Origin: Bog-756 sp963718405
GTDB lineage: Bacteria; Actinomycetota; Acidimicrobiia; Acidimicrobiales; RAAP-2
NCBI GenBank assembly: GCA_963718405.1
Contig: CAVQYZ010000005.1
Span: 682,001 to 746,000, forward strand
Length of the DNA stretch: 64,000 nucleotides
Reading direction: 5' to 3'
Part shown: positions 45,767 to 54,239 of the stretch, piece after piece
Position numbering within the stretch: position 1 is the first letter of the stretch
How the letters are laid out: every line of letters begins with the position of its first letter
The notes under the pieces: model-generated
What the model saw: the letters and a program-made list of their open reading frames with translations, nothing else
What the model was told of the DNA's origin: nothing
Database searches by the model: none
Program-made: the position numbers and the translations under genes

Positions 45767-46720
45767 CTAGCTGGTGGCGCCGTTGACCACGGAGTGGGTC
45801 ACTGCACCGGACTGCACGCCCCACTTGGTCAGGATCTTCTTGTAGACACCGTTGGAGATCAGCAGGTTCACCGCTCCCTGCACCGGGGTGGCCATGCCGT
45901 TGCCCTTGGGGAGAGCCAGTCCGTAGGGGGCCACCTCGAAGGCGGTGCCGCTGTTCTGGAACACCCCGTTGGAGCTGGCCACGATATAGCCGGCCACCTG
46001 GGAGTCGGCGAAACCGACGTCGGCCCGGCCGCTGGAGACAGCCACGTTGGCCTCGCTCTGATTGCCGAAGGCGAGGACGTGGACGGTCGACTTGCCGGCC
46101 GTGGTGCAGGCCTTGGCCTCGGTCTGAGCGTCGGTCTGCTCGGTGGTGCCCGACTCCACCGACACGGTGTGACCGCACAGAGAGTTGAGGCCGTTGAAGG
46201 CCAGAGAGCTGCCGGTCTTCACGTAGAAGCCCTCGCCGGCGGTGAAGTAGTCAACGAAGTCGACCACTTTCTGCCGGGCAATGGTGTCGGTGAAGGATGA
46301 GGCGCCCATGGCGTACTTGCCGCTCTGGATCCCCGGGATGATGGTGTCGAAGGTGGCGTTGATCAGCTTGGGCTTGAGGCCGAGCACCTGGCTGATGGCG
46401 GTGGCCAGATCGGCATCCATGCCCACGATGGTGGAGCCGTTGGGAGCGATGAACTCGTCCGGGGCGTAGGTGGCGTCCAGGGCAATGGTAAGGGTCCCGT
46501 TGGACTTCACCGAGGAGGGCACCGATGCCGCCAGCGTGGCGTCGGTCGGTTGGGTCGGAATCACCGTCGTCGGCAGCGAAGGGCTGGGTGCCGTGGTCGA
46601 GGACGAGGCCGCCGTGGTGGTCGGGCTGCTCGAGTTGCTCGAACAGGCCGCGCCCAGGACGGCGACCGCCCCGATGACGGTGGCCACTGCCACCTTCTTG
46701 AATCCCCGCTGGGTGGGCAT
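45767..46720 (-). CDS. Amino-acid ABC transporter substrate-binding lipoprotein
   Basis: A 317-residue SBP family 3 protein. A lipobox (VLGAACSS, Cys26) and Ser/Thr-rich linker precede the binding domain, which starts GTLTIALDATYAPDEFI and holds GMDADLATAISQVLG and the usual Arg/Asp loop around FADSQVAGYIVA. ATG 46720 is preferred over an upstream in-frame start because GTGGAGG lies 8 nt before it. Acts outside the membrane, delivering amino acids to the permease. Confidence 0.94.
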   Translation of the reverse strand: MPTQRGFKKVAVATVIGAVAVLGAACSSNSSSPTTTAASSSTTAPSPSLPTTVIPTQPTDATLAASVPSSVKSNGTLTIALDATYAPDEFIAPNGSTIVGMDADLATAISQVLGLKPKLINATFDTIIPGIQSGKYAMGASSFTDTIARQKVVDFVDYFTAGEGFYVKTGSSLAFNGLNSLCGHTVSVESGTTEQTDAQTEAKACTTAGKSTVHVLAFGNQSEANVAVSSGRADVGFADSQVAGYIVASSNGVFQNSGTAFEVAPYGLALPKGNGMATPVQGAVNLLISNGVYKKILTKWGVQSGAVTHSVVNGATS

Positions 46721-47215
46721 GACTGGCCTCCACTGTCGATCGTCGAGTGACGGCAAAGTGTGACACGTAGGTGACGAATGTGCGACTTATGCAGGCCAGG
46801 CGCTCCCAACCGACCTTCGGCGGCACCAACAATCGGCAACACTGCCTGTGGACTGGTACTTCACCGGTGCGATCGATGCTCCACCATCCCCGTTGTCGCT
46901 TCTCTGCATCGGGTGTGCCGGCTCCTTGCCCCGGCACGTCGTGCCCACTCACGGTCCGCCGTGAGCCGGGCGGCGGCGATCCGTCGACGCCGACGAATCG
47001 GCGCGTAGCCCGATCTCGTGAAAATGGCTGGCCAAAGTCCCAGGCAAATGGCTGGCTACTATCAACCGCCAAAACGTGCTCAGTAACGAAACTCCGAGGA
47101 AGCTCTCAGGTTTAGTTACTCCGACAAACAATGAGGAAAATCGAGAGCGCTGGCGTGGAAGATGCCCCCTCACCAGGCCCCTGTACACCCAGGTGAAAAT
47201 GGGTTATGTCGGTAA
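46721..47215. other. Intergenic region, no supported gene
   Basis: Nearly 500 bp between the SBP gene and the right-hand repeat. Codon usage in all frames looks random and the DNA is less GC-rich than the rest. An 11-bp direct repeat AAATGGCTGGC occurs at 47022-47032 and 47046-47056. The three-gene operon promoter must lie at its left end. No integrase, transposase or RNA is recognised. Confidence 0.4.
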
Positions 47216-48489
47216 CCCACCAAGGGGTGTCGACAGAACTGAGTGGGTGGCGTCGTCAACACTCGATATCGAAGTGCCTCTGCCGGCCTCAGGAGTGGAG
47301 CGCCGCGCACACCCCAAGGCCTTCGACGAGCGCGGAGTTGGGTGAACACCGGTGTCACCGGATTGTCGTTGAGCTGCTCATTCACGATCACTACGATTGA
47401 GCGAGAACCATCCGCCGTGGCGGCGGCGAAGATGGTGTAACCGGGGAAGTTCCCGGTGTGGCCGTAGACCGTGCCGCAGGGCGTCTGGTACCGGAAGATG
47501 GCCAGCCCGGCGGAGTTTGTGCCCGGCCCGGGCGGGCCGGAGCTGCCCGGCACGAACTGGAATTGCTGTTGGCGTGTGGCTCGATCGGTGAACGAACCGC
47601 GGACGTAGGCCCTCATGAACTGGTTGAGCTCTGCGGGCGTGGAGAGCATCCCTCCCGAGGCCCAGGCCAGGCCGGGGTTGAGGTAGGTGCTGATGTCCTC
47701 TGGTGGAGCACCGGGTTCGACGGCATAGCCGTGCACGTACGGCTCGGTCAGTTCAGGATTGTTGGGCAGCGTGGTCATGGCCAAGCCCAGGGGAGTTGTC
47801 ACCTCTTGGGCCAAGGCCGCCTCGTAGCTTTCATGCGTAACCGCCTCGACCATCAATCCGACCACGATGTTGTCGGTGTCGGAGTAGCCGTATCTAGCAC
47901 CCGGCGTGAAGAGCGGGCATTGGTCGGTCACGTAGCTCAATAGTTGGAGCGGGGTGAGCTCGGCATGGGGATCGGCCCTGAGCAGGTCCAAGAAGGCAGA
48001 GCTGTGGATGTAGTCCGGTAGGCCGCTGGTGTGCTGGAGCAGCTCGGCCAGGGTGACCGGACCCCACGACCTGGGCAGGAACGGAAGGATCCGGCCCACG
48101 GTGGCGGTGAGGCTCAGCTTCTTCTGGGCGACCAGGGAGAGAGCAACTGCCCCGTTAAAAGCCTTGGACACGCTGGCGATCCGCACCGTGTCCGCCGGGG
48201 TGATCGGTTGGCCGGTGGACACGTTGCCCACCCCGGCGGAGTCGACGGTGATCCGGCTCCCGTTCTGGACCAAGGCGATGGCCCCGGGAGGACCCCCGGT
48301 CATCGAGACCAGCGTCTGGAGGCCCGTGACGAGCGGGTTGGTGGCCTGGTGCGTGGAGATCCCATTCGTCTGGGGACCCGAACGTCCGTTGGAAGCCGCG
48401 CCGGCTGGTGCAGTGGCGGCGACCAGGAAACAGACGGCGAGGAGACCAGCCACTCCCGCCCTCCGTCCGCTCCCCGAACTCCTGCCCAT
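47170..48489 (-). CDS. Exported serine hydrolase (beta-lactamase/D-Ala-D-Ala carboxypeptidase family), C-terminus frameshifted
   Basis: A signal peptide (RAGVAGLLAVCFLVAATAPAGAA) is followed by a class C-type serine hydrolase domain. The nucleophile motif SVSK is in RIASVSKAFNGAVAL, the Tyr motif is YGYSDTDN, and the HTG motif is VYGHTGNFPGYT. Up to VIVNEQLNDNPVTPVFTQL the protein is regular. Then the frame reads into unrelated sequence, across the 26-bp repeat, to 47170. In a neighbouring frame the text ALVEGLGVCAALHS and a stop at 47289 give a normal ending, so a single indel near 47330 is likely. ATG 48489 gives a neat signal peptide; 48519 is an alternative start. Confidence 0.8.
   Translation of the reverse strand: MGRSSGSGRRAGVAGLLAVCFLVAATAPAGAASNGRSGPQTNGISTHQATNPLVTGLQTLVSMTGGPPGAIALVQNGSRITVDSAGVGNVSTGQPITPADTVRIASVSKAFNGAVALSLVAQKKLSLTATVGRILPFLPRSWGPVTLAELLQHTSGLPDYIHSSAFLDLLRADPHAELTPLQLLSYVTDQCPLFTPGARYGYSDTDNIVVGLMVEAVTHESYEAALAQEVTTPLGLAMTTLPNNPELTEPYVHGYAVEPGAPPEDISTYLNPGLAWASGGMLSTPAELNQFMRAYVRGSFTDRATRQQQFQFVPGSSGPPGPGTNSAGLAIFRYQTPCGTVYGHTGNFPGYTIFAAATADGSRSIVVIVNEQLNDNPVTPVFTQLRARRRPWGVRGAPLLRPAEALRYRVLTTPPTQFCRHPLVGYRHNPFSPGCTGAW
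47216..47241 (+). repeat. 26-bp direct repeat, copy 2 (attR-like)
   Basis: An exact second copy of 43226-43251 with the same orientation. Sequence on both sides differs from that around copy 1, so the match is a discrete 26-bp block. The end of the exported serine-hydrolase gene lies about 50 bp to the right. Together the two copies bracket 3,964 bp. Confidence 0.75.
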
Positions 48490-48749
48490 GAGGGGAGAGT
48501 AGTGGCCAAGTCTGAGCATGTCGAGGGTGTTTTCCACGCAACCCGGGAGGTCCGTGGTGGATGCCCTCCCGACGAGGCACTGGTGTGGTGTGCGGCACAC
48601 GATGACGACGGGTCTGGAGATCCAGTTCAGCAAGCCGACCCGAGGTCATGTTCAGGAACTTCAGGACCTCCGGAATCCCGAGGTTGGATCGCAGCGGGCT
48701 CCTTTGGCATGGCGCCGCACCAACCGACGCGACCCCTTGGCGGCACCGG

Positions 48750-49169
48750 TCACGGGAGGGGGAGGGAGATCGTCGCCGTGCCGGCCACGTGCTCACCGAG
48801 CGAGGTGACGGCGGTGAACTCCACGCCCACCTGACCGTCACGCCCACGGAGCTCGGTATCGGTTACCCGGCCGGCAAAGCGGAGGGTCGAGTCGGGGAAC
48901 ACCGGCACGCCGATCCGGACGGCCAGCTTGGTGATCATGGCGTCGGAACCCGCCCAATCGGTGAGGAACCGGCTGCAATAGGCCGTCGAGGACAGGATGT
49001 TCATGAAGATGTCCGGCGCCCCTTGGCTATTGGCATAGGCCCGGTCGTGATGGACCGGCATGAAGTCCCGGGTGGCAATGGCCCCGGCCACGATCCTGGT
49101 GGCGGTCATTTCCAGTTCGAGCGGCCGAATCGGATCACCTACCCGGATGGTCGTCCAATCGAGGCTCAT
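48750..49169 (-). CDS. MaoC-like hydratase subunit with catalytic Asp/His
   Basis: About 139 residues, single hotdog MaoC domain: RIVAGAIATRDFMPVHHD contains the D-x4-H hydratase pair. ATG 49169 follows GGAGGG at suitable spacing; a longer in-frame start at 49220 lacks one and overlaps the next gene. Together with the gene at 49231 it forms a two-gene unit like mycobacterial HadA/HadB or acyl-CoA dehydratase pairs. Probably dehydrates or hydrates a 3-hydroxyacyl thioester. Confidence 0.85.
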   Translation of the reverse strand: MSLDWTTIRVGDPIRPLELEMTATRIVAGAIATRDFMPVHHDRAYANSQGAPDIFMNILSSTAYCSRFLTDWAGSDAMITKLAVRIGVPVFPDSTLRFAGRVTDTELRGRDGQVGVEFTAVTSLGEHVAGTATISLPLP

Positions 49170-49230
49170 CGGATGGCCCTCCAGGTCGGAATCCGGGGAG
49201 GGAGCGGCGTCGACCGCCATCTTTGGCCGG

Positions 49231-49794
49231 TCACGGTTTGGCCCCGGACGGGTTGAACTTGAGGATGCGGAAGCGCTGCCGCCCGACGATGGCTCCTTCG
49301 GCGTCGGAAAAGGTCGTAATCCAGGTCACGAAGTAGCCCGGACCAAGGCGGGTCTGCTTCCGCTCCGAGATCGACTCGATCCTGGTCGTAGACGAGACGG
49401 TGTCGCCGGGCCGCAGGTAGCGCTCGAACTCGAACTCCGAATTGGAGGCCACCGTGCCGGTGAAGCCAGCCCGGTCGAAGACCACGATGGGGCTTTCGCC
49501 GTCCGGTTCGGTCGGCGAGCCGCCCCGCTCGGCCATGCCGGTGATGGTAGGGGTCGGCATGGTCCAGGTCTGCAGCATCAACGGGGGTGCGACCACCCCA
49601 CCGAACCGGGAGTTGGCCGCGGCGACGGGGTCCGTGTAGACGGGGTTGTGGTCCTCGAATGCGGCCGTCCAGTGCCGGATCATCGGCTGATTGACCGGGT
49701 CTGGCCCCAGGTTGCCTCTTCCCTGGCTCAGTTCACGGCCGACCAGTGACCGGATGCGGTCTTCCAGCTCCCCTTCGGCACTGTCGATGGACAT
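49231..49794 (-). CDS. MaoC N-terminal/FAS1-like dehydratase domain protein
   Basis: 187 residues with the PF13452-type hotdog start (LVGRELSQGRGNLGPDPVNQ, then AFEDHNPVYTDPVAA). Here the hydratase His is replaced by Tyr (NPVYTD), and the neighbouring MaoC protein carries the D-x4-H pair. This fits a heterodimeric dehydratase with one catalytic and one structural subunit. Both genes are on the reverse strand, with 61 nt between this stop and the ATG at 49169. Confidence 0.85.
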   Translation of the reverse strand: MSIDSAEGELEDRIRSLVGRELSQGRGNLGPDPVNQPMIRHWTAAFEDHNPVYTDPVAAANSRFGGVVAPPLMLQTWTMPTPTITGMAERGGSPTEPDGESPIVVFDRAGFTGTVASNSEFEFERYLRPGDTVSSTTRIESISERKQTRLGPGYFVTWITTFSDAEGAIVGRQRFRILKFNPSGAKP

Positions 49795-49840
49795 AGGGGT
49801 GCACGATAACGCGGCAGCTTCACGGCGTTGTGGGTCTGCC

Positions 49841-50071
49841 TCAGACTTGCTTGGCGGGCGACGGCAGCGACGGCAACTCGTTGAGCGATAGCAATTCGAT
49901 GTTCAGATCCTGGAGGACCCAGAACACCCGATGCAGCGACTCCTGGTCCACCTGATCTCCGACCAGGTGGGTGCAGCCCCTCTCCACGCACGACACGTCG
50001 AATCCAATGGCATCGATCAGCGCGGGGCTCAACCGACCCTTGACCACAATCTCGTACACATGAATGCTCAC
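49841..50071 (-). CDS. Small conserved protein of the KGRLSP / DLNIEL family (copy A)
   Basis: 76 residues from GTG 50071, beginning SIHVYEIVVKGRLSPALI and containing THLVGDQVDQESLHRV and LQDLNIELLSLNE. It aligns over most of its length with the product of 56648-56836 at the other end of the sulfatase locus. The family is soluble, without signal or membrane segment, and I cannot name it. A 12-bp tandem duplication (50081-50104) sits where the ribosome site should be. It lies just upstream of the MaoC pair on the same strand. Confidence 0.7.
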   Translation of the reverse strand: MSIHVYEIVVKGRLSPALIDAIGFDVSCVERGCTHLVGDQVDQESLHRVFWVLQDLNIELLSLNELPSLPSPAKQV

Positions 50072-50378
50072 GGGGCTCTCATCATTCCCTGCATCATTCC
50101 CTGCCCCTCTGGAACCAAACTCACGCGGCCAGTCATCGCCGCCCGAGTAGGCGCCACCACTGGCCTCCGACCGCCCCAGAGCGGCATGAGCTCGTTGATC
50201 CCTTGTACCTTGATTCAGGAATGCCGTTGTCTTCAGATCCAACCGAGCCCTGCGCCTCGCTCCGCCCGCCGACGTGGCCGTGCCCACCCAGGCAACGGGC
50301 TATGGGTCGCTCTGGACCTCGTCATCGCCCGAGCACTCAACATCCTGAAGCCATGACCGGCCGTCAGGTCAAGTAGGG
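50072..50378. other. Intergenic region between divergent genes
   Basis: About 300 bp between the small protein (reverse) and the YrhK-like gene (forward). It holds the tandem repeat described separately. No gene is supported; open frames on both strands look random. Confidence 0.4.
50081..50104. repeat. 12-bp perfect tandem duplication
   Basis: ATCATTCCCTGC occurs twice head-to-tail (50081-50092 and 50093-50104), directly upstream of GTG 50071 on the reverse strand. On that strand it reads GCAGGGAATGAT, so each copy offers a GCAGGG-like ribosome site. Confidence 0.8.
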
Positions 50379-51377
50379 GTGGATCCTGCTTTGAGGCCGG
50401 ATCATTCGCAGGTAGTCAGCAGCCGGGGCCTGGGACCATTCGTCACCTTTCTCGAGTATCGGCGGCCTGATGGACTCGTGCAGAAGTGGGAGTCTCGGCG
50501 TCAGCGGAAGAGCCGGGGTGGCAGCACCTGGTGGGCACCCCGCTCTCGGAGCTGGTGGATCGGCATCCTCTTTGCCATCGGGTCGATCCTCTTCGCCCTG
50601 GGGGCGGTACCGGGTTATGCCCAAGCCGTCGGGAGGCTGGCCGACTCCATCACTTTCTTTATCGGATCACTGTTCTTCACATCAGCCGCCTTCCTCCAGT
50701 ATTCGGAGTCCGAGGACGTCAGTGGAGGTTCCTCGGCTGGCCGGTGGGGGCGCCTGATCGCCCTTCGTCCGCATCAGATCGATTGGTGGGCCAGCGCCAT
50801 CCAGCTCATCGGCACCGTGTACTTCAATGTCAGCACGGCTGTCGCCATCAGCACCGACCTGAGCGCGGAGACGGCCCGCCAGCACGTGTGGCGACCGGAT
50901 GCGGTCGGTTCGGTGTGCTTTCTGGTGGCAAGCGGCCTGGCCTGGGCCGAGGTATCGCACGGATGGGCCTCGTGGGCACCTCGAAAAGCACCGTGGTGGA
51001 TCACTCTGCTCAACCTGGTGGGTTCCATCGCCTTCGGGGTCTCAGCGGTGGCGTCGTACGTGGTACCTGCTACCGGGCAGATCCGGAATCTCGAGCGCTC
51101 CAACATAGGTACGTTCGTCGGGGCCTTGTGCTTCCTGGCCGGCTCCATCCTCCTGCTTCCCGAGGGGAGGGAACAGGCCGATCCAGACCTCGGGTCCACC
51201 GGCTTGCTCTGGATGAGTGTCAGCGGGACTCGTTACGACGCGTACGAGCGACCTTGGGCACTCGGTGGGAACACCGATAGCCGATCAGTGGCCATGTCGA
51301 CCACCGTCCACTCACTGTCCGAAGCCGCCGCCAGCAGTTGCGCCGTGCCGCTCCCCAGCAGCGGATCGGAGTCGTAG
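50379..51377 (+). CDS. YrhK-like multi-pass membrane protein
   Basis: 332 residues in the open frame. Several pairs of hydrophobic segments with WW starts (WWIGILFAIGSILFALGAV, WWASAIQLIGTVYFNVSTA, WWITLLNLVGSIAFGVSAV) resemble repeated YrhK domains, and the last helix ends LAGSILLLPEGRE. The final ~50 codons overlap, antisense, the HAD-phosphatase remnant and are Ser-rich, so the true C-terminus may lie nearer 51215. The start codon is unclear; GTG 50379 is the longest option. Function unknown. Confidence 0.65.
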   Translation: MDPALRPDHSQVVSSRGLGPFVTFLEYRRPDGLVQKWESRRQRKSRGGSTWWAPRSRSWWIGILFAIGSILFALGAVPGYAQAVGRLADSITFFIGSLFFTSAAFLQYSESEDVSGGSSAGRWGRLIALRPHQIDWWASAIQLIGTVYFNVSTAVAISTDLSAETARQHVWRPDAVGSVCFLVASGLAWAEVSHGWASWAPRKAPWWITLLNLVGSIAFGVSAVASYVVPATGQIRNLERSNIGTFVGALCFLAGSILLLPEGREQADPDLGSTGLLWMSVSGTRYDAYERPWALGGNTDSRSVAMSTTVHSLSEAAASSCAVPLPSSGSES

Positions 51378-51735
51378 GCATACTCCCGATCCCCGTCGGT
51401 ATGGTGAATGGCGACCTCCAGCGTCCGATAGGGGCTGGCCGCGGTCCACTGCAACATGGGCAGATCGCCGTCGGTGTTCCCGGCCGCCAGGATCGGACGT
51501 TGACCGACATGGGTATGGATGGGGATGGGCTTCTGAGCACCTCGTTGAGGATCTGCAGATCGGTACTCTTGACCAGTTCGGGTCCGTTGTCACCGATCTT
51601 GAACTCGGTGGTCCCGATGCTTCCGATGACCCGATGGGGAGGAAGGCCGTGGAGCTCGGCCGACCACGTCCGCATGAAGTCGGCGCCACCACCCGAGAAG
51701 ATCCAGCAGGTGAACCCACAACCGGAGTGGTGGGA
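51233..51735 (-). pseudogene. Remnant of a HAD-family phosphatase (N-terminal half missing)
   Basis: Conserved HAD phosphatase sequence is found in two frames. One carries FTCWIFSGGGADFMRTWSAE, then PHRVIGSIGTTEFKIGDNGP. The other, after a break near 51500, carries GNTDGDLPMLQW-like sequence followed by AIHHTDGDREYAYDSDPLLG and WTVVDMATD. The family's N-terminal DxDxT nucleophile half is absent: upstream the frame runs into the DUF2252 stop region (51740). In related clusters such HAD genes accompany arylsulfatases. This copy is both truncated and frameshifted. Confidence 0.65.
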
Positions 51736-51739
51736 TCGC

Positions 51740-53194
51740 TCACAACCCGGACTCGACGGTGATACGTCCGTCGGCGGCGGCTTGCTTGAGGGCGTCGTAG
51801 TCCCGTTCGTTCTGGTCGGCGTAGGTTTCGGCGAAGGAGGCGATGGCGTGGTCGAAGGTCTTGCCGGATCCGAGGTAGGCCGCAATGGCGATCCGGTCGC
51901 CCGAACGGGCATGGGCCCGGGCCAGTGTCCAGCCGCACAGTCGGGCGTAGATAGCCATGCCCCGGGGGATCATCACGTCGGTGTCCACCGATCCCTTCCA
52001 GTCGCGTAGCTGGCGGACATAGAAGTCCCGCCGCACGCCGTCGATGCCCTCGACCTCATCCCAGCCGAGGAAGATGTCACTCGAGGCCTGCATCAGGTGC
52101 TGGCCGGCCACCACCCGTTCGCCCTGGTTGTCGTACTCGCTGTGGCCTACGAACCGGGCCAGGACGGACTCCTGGGCTTCTTTGGCCTGGAGGAGAAGCG
52201 GGTCGCGTCCGTCACTCCCCACCAGCAAGAGGACCCACGCCCGGGTCCCCACGCTGCCCACGCCCACCACCTTGCGGGCGATGCTGACGAACCGGAACTG
52301 ATTGAGCAGGTGTCGGCGATCGCTCTGCAGGGTGTCGCTATAGCTGCGCACGAGCTCGTGCATCCGATCGGTCAGTTCGGCACCCTCCGCTTTCGGAAGC
52401 AACTCCTCCACGGGTACCAGGAGCGGCGGGTCGCTGACGAACCGGGTCTCCCCGTCAATCACTGCGGTGAGCTTGTCGAGAGCCTGCATGCTGTCGCGGG
52501 TCCTGGCTTTGGCCAGCTGCTTGTCGGCGCGGGCCTTGACCTTGGACAGGACCTTGTCGGACTTGTTGGGCCCATTGAGTCCCAGCTCGTCACCCAGCTC
52601 CTCCAGCACCTTGACCACGTCCATGCGTGCGTACCACACGTCCAGATCCCGCATGCCGGCCAGCCGGGTCATCTCCGTCCGGTAGGCGGTGGTGGCCTCC
52701 AGCACGATGCCGGCCCGTTCCTTGTCCGAGAACCCCCGGTCCCGACCGGCAATGGCCAGGCTGGCGGTCAGGCGCTTCAGGTCCCACTCCCACGGCCCCG
52801 GCAGGGTCTCGTCGAAGTCGTTGAGATCGAAGACCAGGGACCGCTCAGCGGAGGCGAAGACGCCGAAGTTGCTGAGATGGGCATCGCCGCAGGCCTGGAC
52901 GGTCAATCCCGATGAATCGGTGGTGGACAGGTCCGAGGCCATGATCAGGGCGGCCCCCCGGTAGAACGTGAACGGTGAAACCAGCATCCGTCCGTAGCGG
53001 ATCGGGACCAGTTCCTGGACCCGGGACTCGGCCTGGCTGGCCAGGAGGGCCACCGGATCGGGGCGGGACGGAGATGGCGCCCACTCCTCGTGACCGGCCC
53101 GGGGGGCGGTGGAGCGGGCCGCCTTCCCCAGAGCCACCCGTTCGCTCAGCGACAGGTGGTCGGTGATTGGTTGCACTCGTTCGCCAGTGGCCAT
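51740..53194 (-). CDS. DUF2252 family protein
   Basis: 484 residues, no signal or membrane segment. Kinase-like fold motifs of DUF2252 are present: YRGAALIMASDL, VQACGDAHLSNFGVFASAE, and VFDLNDFDETLPGPWEWDLKRL, which resemble the HxDxxxxN and DxD of aminoglycoside-phosphotransferase-like enzymes. The C-terminus has GWTLARAHARSGD. ATG 53194 starts 34 nt after the formylglycine-enzyme stop, so the genes are likely co-transcribed. The function of DUF2252 is not established; a small-molecule phosphotransferase is a guess. Confidence 0.88.
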   Translation of the reverse strand: MATGERVQPITDHLSLSERVALGKAARSTAPRAGHEEWAPSPSRPDPVALLASQAESRVQELVPIRYGRMLVSPFTFYRGAALIMASDLSTTDSSGLTVQACGDAHLSNFGVFASAERSLVFDLNDFDETLPGPWEWDLKRLTASLAIAGRDRGFSDKERAGIVLEATTAYRTEMTRLAGMRDLDVWYARMDVVKVLEELGDELGLNGPNKSDKVLSKVKARADKQLAKARTRDSMQALDKLTAVIDGETRFVSDPPLLVPVEELLPKAEGAELTDRMHELVRSYSDTLQSDRRHLLNQFRFVSIARKVVGVGSVGTRAWVLLLVGSDGRDPLLLQAKEAQESVLARFVGHSEYDNQGERVVAGQHLMQASSDIFLGWDEVEGIDGVRRDFYVRQLRDWKGSVDTDVMIPRGMAIYARLCGWTLARAHARSGDRIAIAAYLGSGKTFDHAIASFAETYADQNERDYDALKQAAADGRITVESGL

Positions 53195-53228
53195 GAAACC
53201 ACCCTGACATCCGGGTACGCCACGGCCA

Positions 53229-54215
53229 TCACCCCCTTCGGGCGATATCTCCGTCCGGGTCATCGGTCTCCACGGGCCGTGCGACTCCTGCCACCACCCG
53301 GAAGCCCACGTTGCCCGAGGTGCTCTCCGGCGTGCTCCCGAACCGCGCCGATACCCGGTACCTCCGGCAGTAGGAGGCGTGACACAGGTAGGAGCCGCCC
53401 CGCTGGGCCCGGAACGTGCCCGATGCCGGCCCCGCGGGCGACTCGAGGGGCGAGTTGGCGTAGTAGCCGACATCCAGCCAGTCGTGGCACCACTCCCAAA
53501 CATTGCCGGTCATGTTGAAGATCCCGTACCCGTTGGGCTCGAAGGCGTCGACCGGCGCCGTCCCCAGGTACCCGTCGACCCCGGTGTTGCCACCGGGGAA
53601 CTCCCCCTGGAAGGTGTTCATCCGGTGGACGCCGCCCGGCTCGAGCTGATCGCCCCAGGGGAAGGCCTGACCTTCCAGCCCACCCCGGGCCGCCACCTCC
53701 CACTCGGCTTCGGTGGGCAGCCGGGTGCCCGACCAGGCACAAAAGGCCTGGGCGTCGTTCCACGAGACATGGACCACCGGGTGGTCGGACCGACCGGCGG
53801 TGTCCGACCCCGGCCCTTCGGGATGACGCCAGTCGGCCCCTTCCACCTGCCGCCACCACGGGGCGGCCTGGACGCCCCGGGTCGGGGGGAAGTCGTCGGG
53901 CAGCAAGCCCCCGAAGACGAACGACCACCCGTACGACTCGGCTTCGGTGCGCCATCCGGTGTCCGTCACGAAGTCGGAGAACTCCCGGTTGGTGACGGTG
54001 TATCGACCGATGCCAAAGGACGGCAACTCGACCGGGTGCACCGGGCCTTCGCCGTCGGTGGGATACGACCACTCGGACTCGTCGCCTACCTGGTATCGGC
54101 CGGACGGGACCGTCACCAACGCTGGGACGGAACCCCTTCCCCCGACCACCGGCGTGGCCGATCCATCCGGATCCGGAGGGTCGGTCCGGCCGGGAGAGCA
54201 GCACGGACCGGTCAT
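53229..54215 (-). CDS. Formylglycine-generating enzyme (SUMF1 family)
   Basis: A 328-residue oxidase that converts the active-site Cys of sulfatases to formylglycine. It contains GIGRYTVTNREFSDFV, HVSWNDAQAFCAWSGTRLPTEAEWE, FPWGD and GNVWEWCHDW. The redox pair Cys278/Cys283 sits in GGSYLCHASYCRRYR, as in true FGEs, so this is a functional enzyme and not only a SUMF1-fold binding protein. It is 24 nt downstream of the arylsulfatase that is its probable substrate. Confidence 0.95.
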   Translation of the reverse strand: MTGPCCSPGRTDPPDPDGSATPVVGGRGSVPALVTVPSGRYQVGDESEWSYPTDGEGPVHPVELPSFGIGRYTVTNREFSDFVTDTGWRTEAESYGWSFVFGGLLPDDFPPTRGVQAAPWWRQVEGADWRHPEGPGSDTAGRSDHPVVHVSWNDAQAFCAWSGTRLPTEAEWEVAARGGLEGQAFPWGDQLEPGGVHRMNTFQGEFPGGNTGVDGYLGTAPVDAFEPNGYGIFNMTGNVWEWCHDWLDVGYYANSPLESPAGPASGTFRAQRGGSYLCHASYCRRYRVSARFGSTPESTSGNVGFRVVAGVARPVETDDPDGDIARRG

Positions 54216-54239
54216 GGTGTCAGTATCCCTCGGAGTTCA

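Noticed and set aside
46949..47188. Reverse 79-codon frame left of the second repeat
   Set aside because: Could hint at an insertion-sequence remnant, but no transposase motif or terminal inverted repeats are visible; not enough to call.
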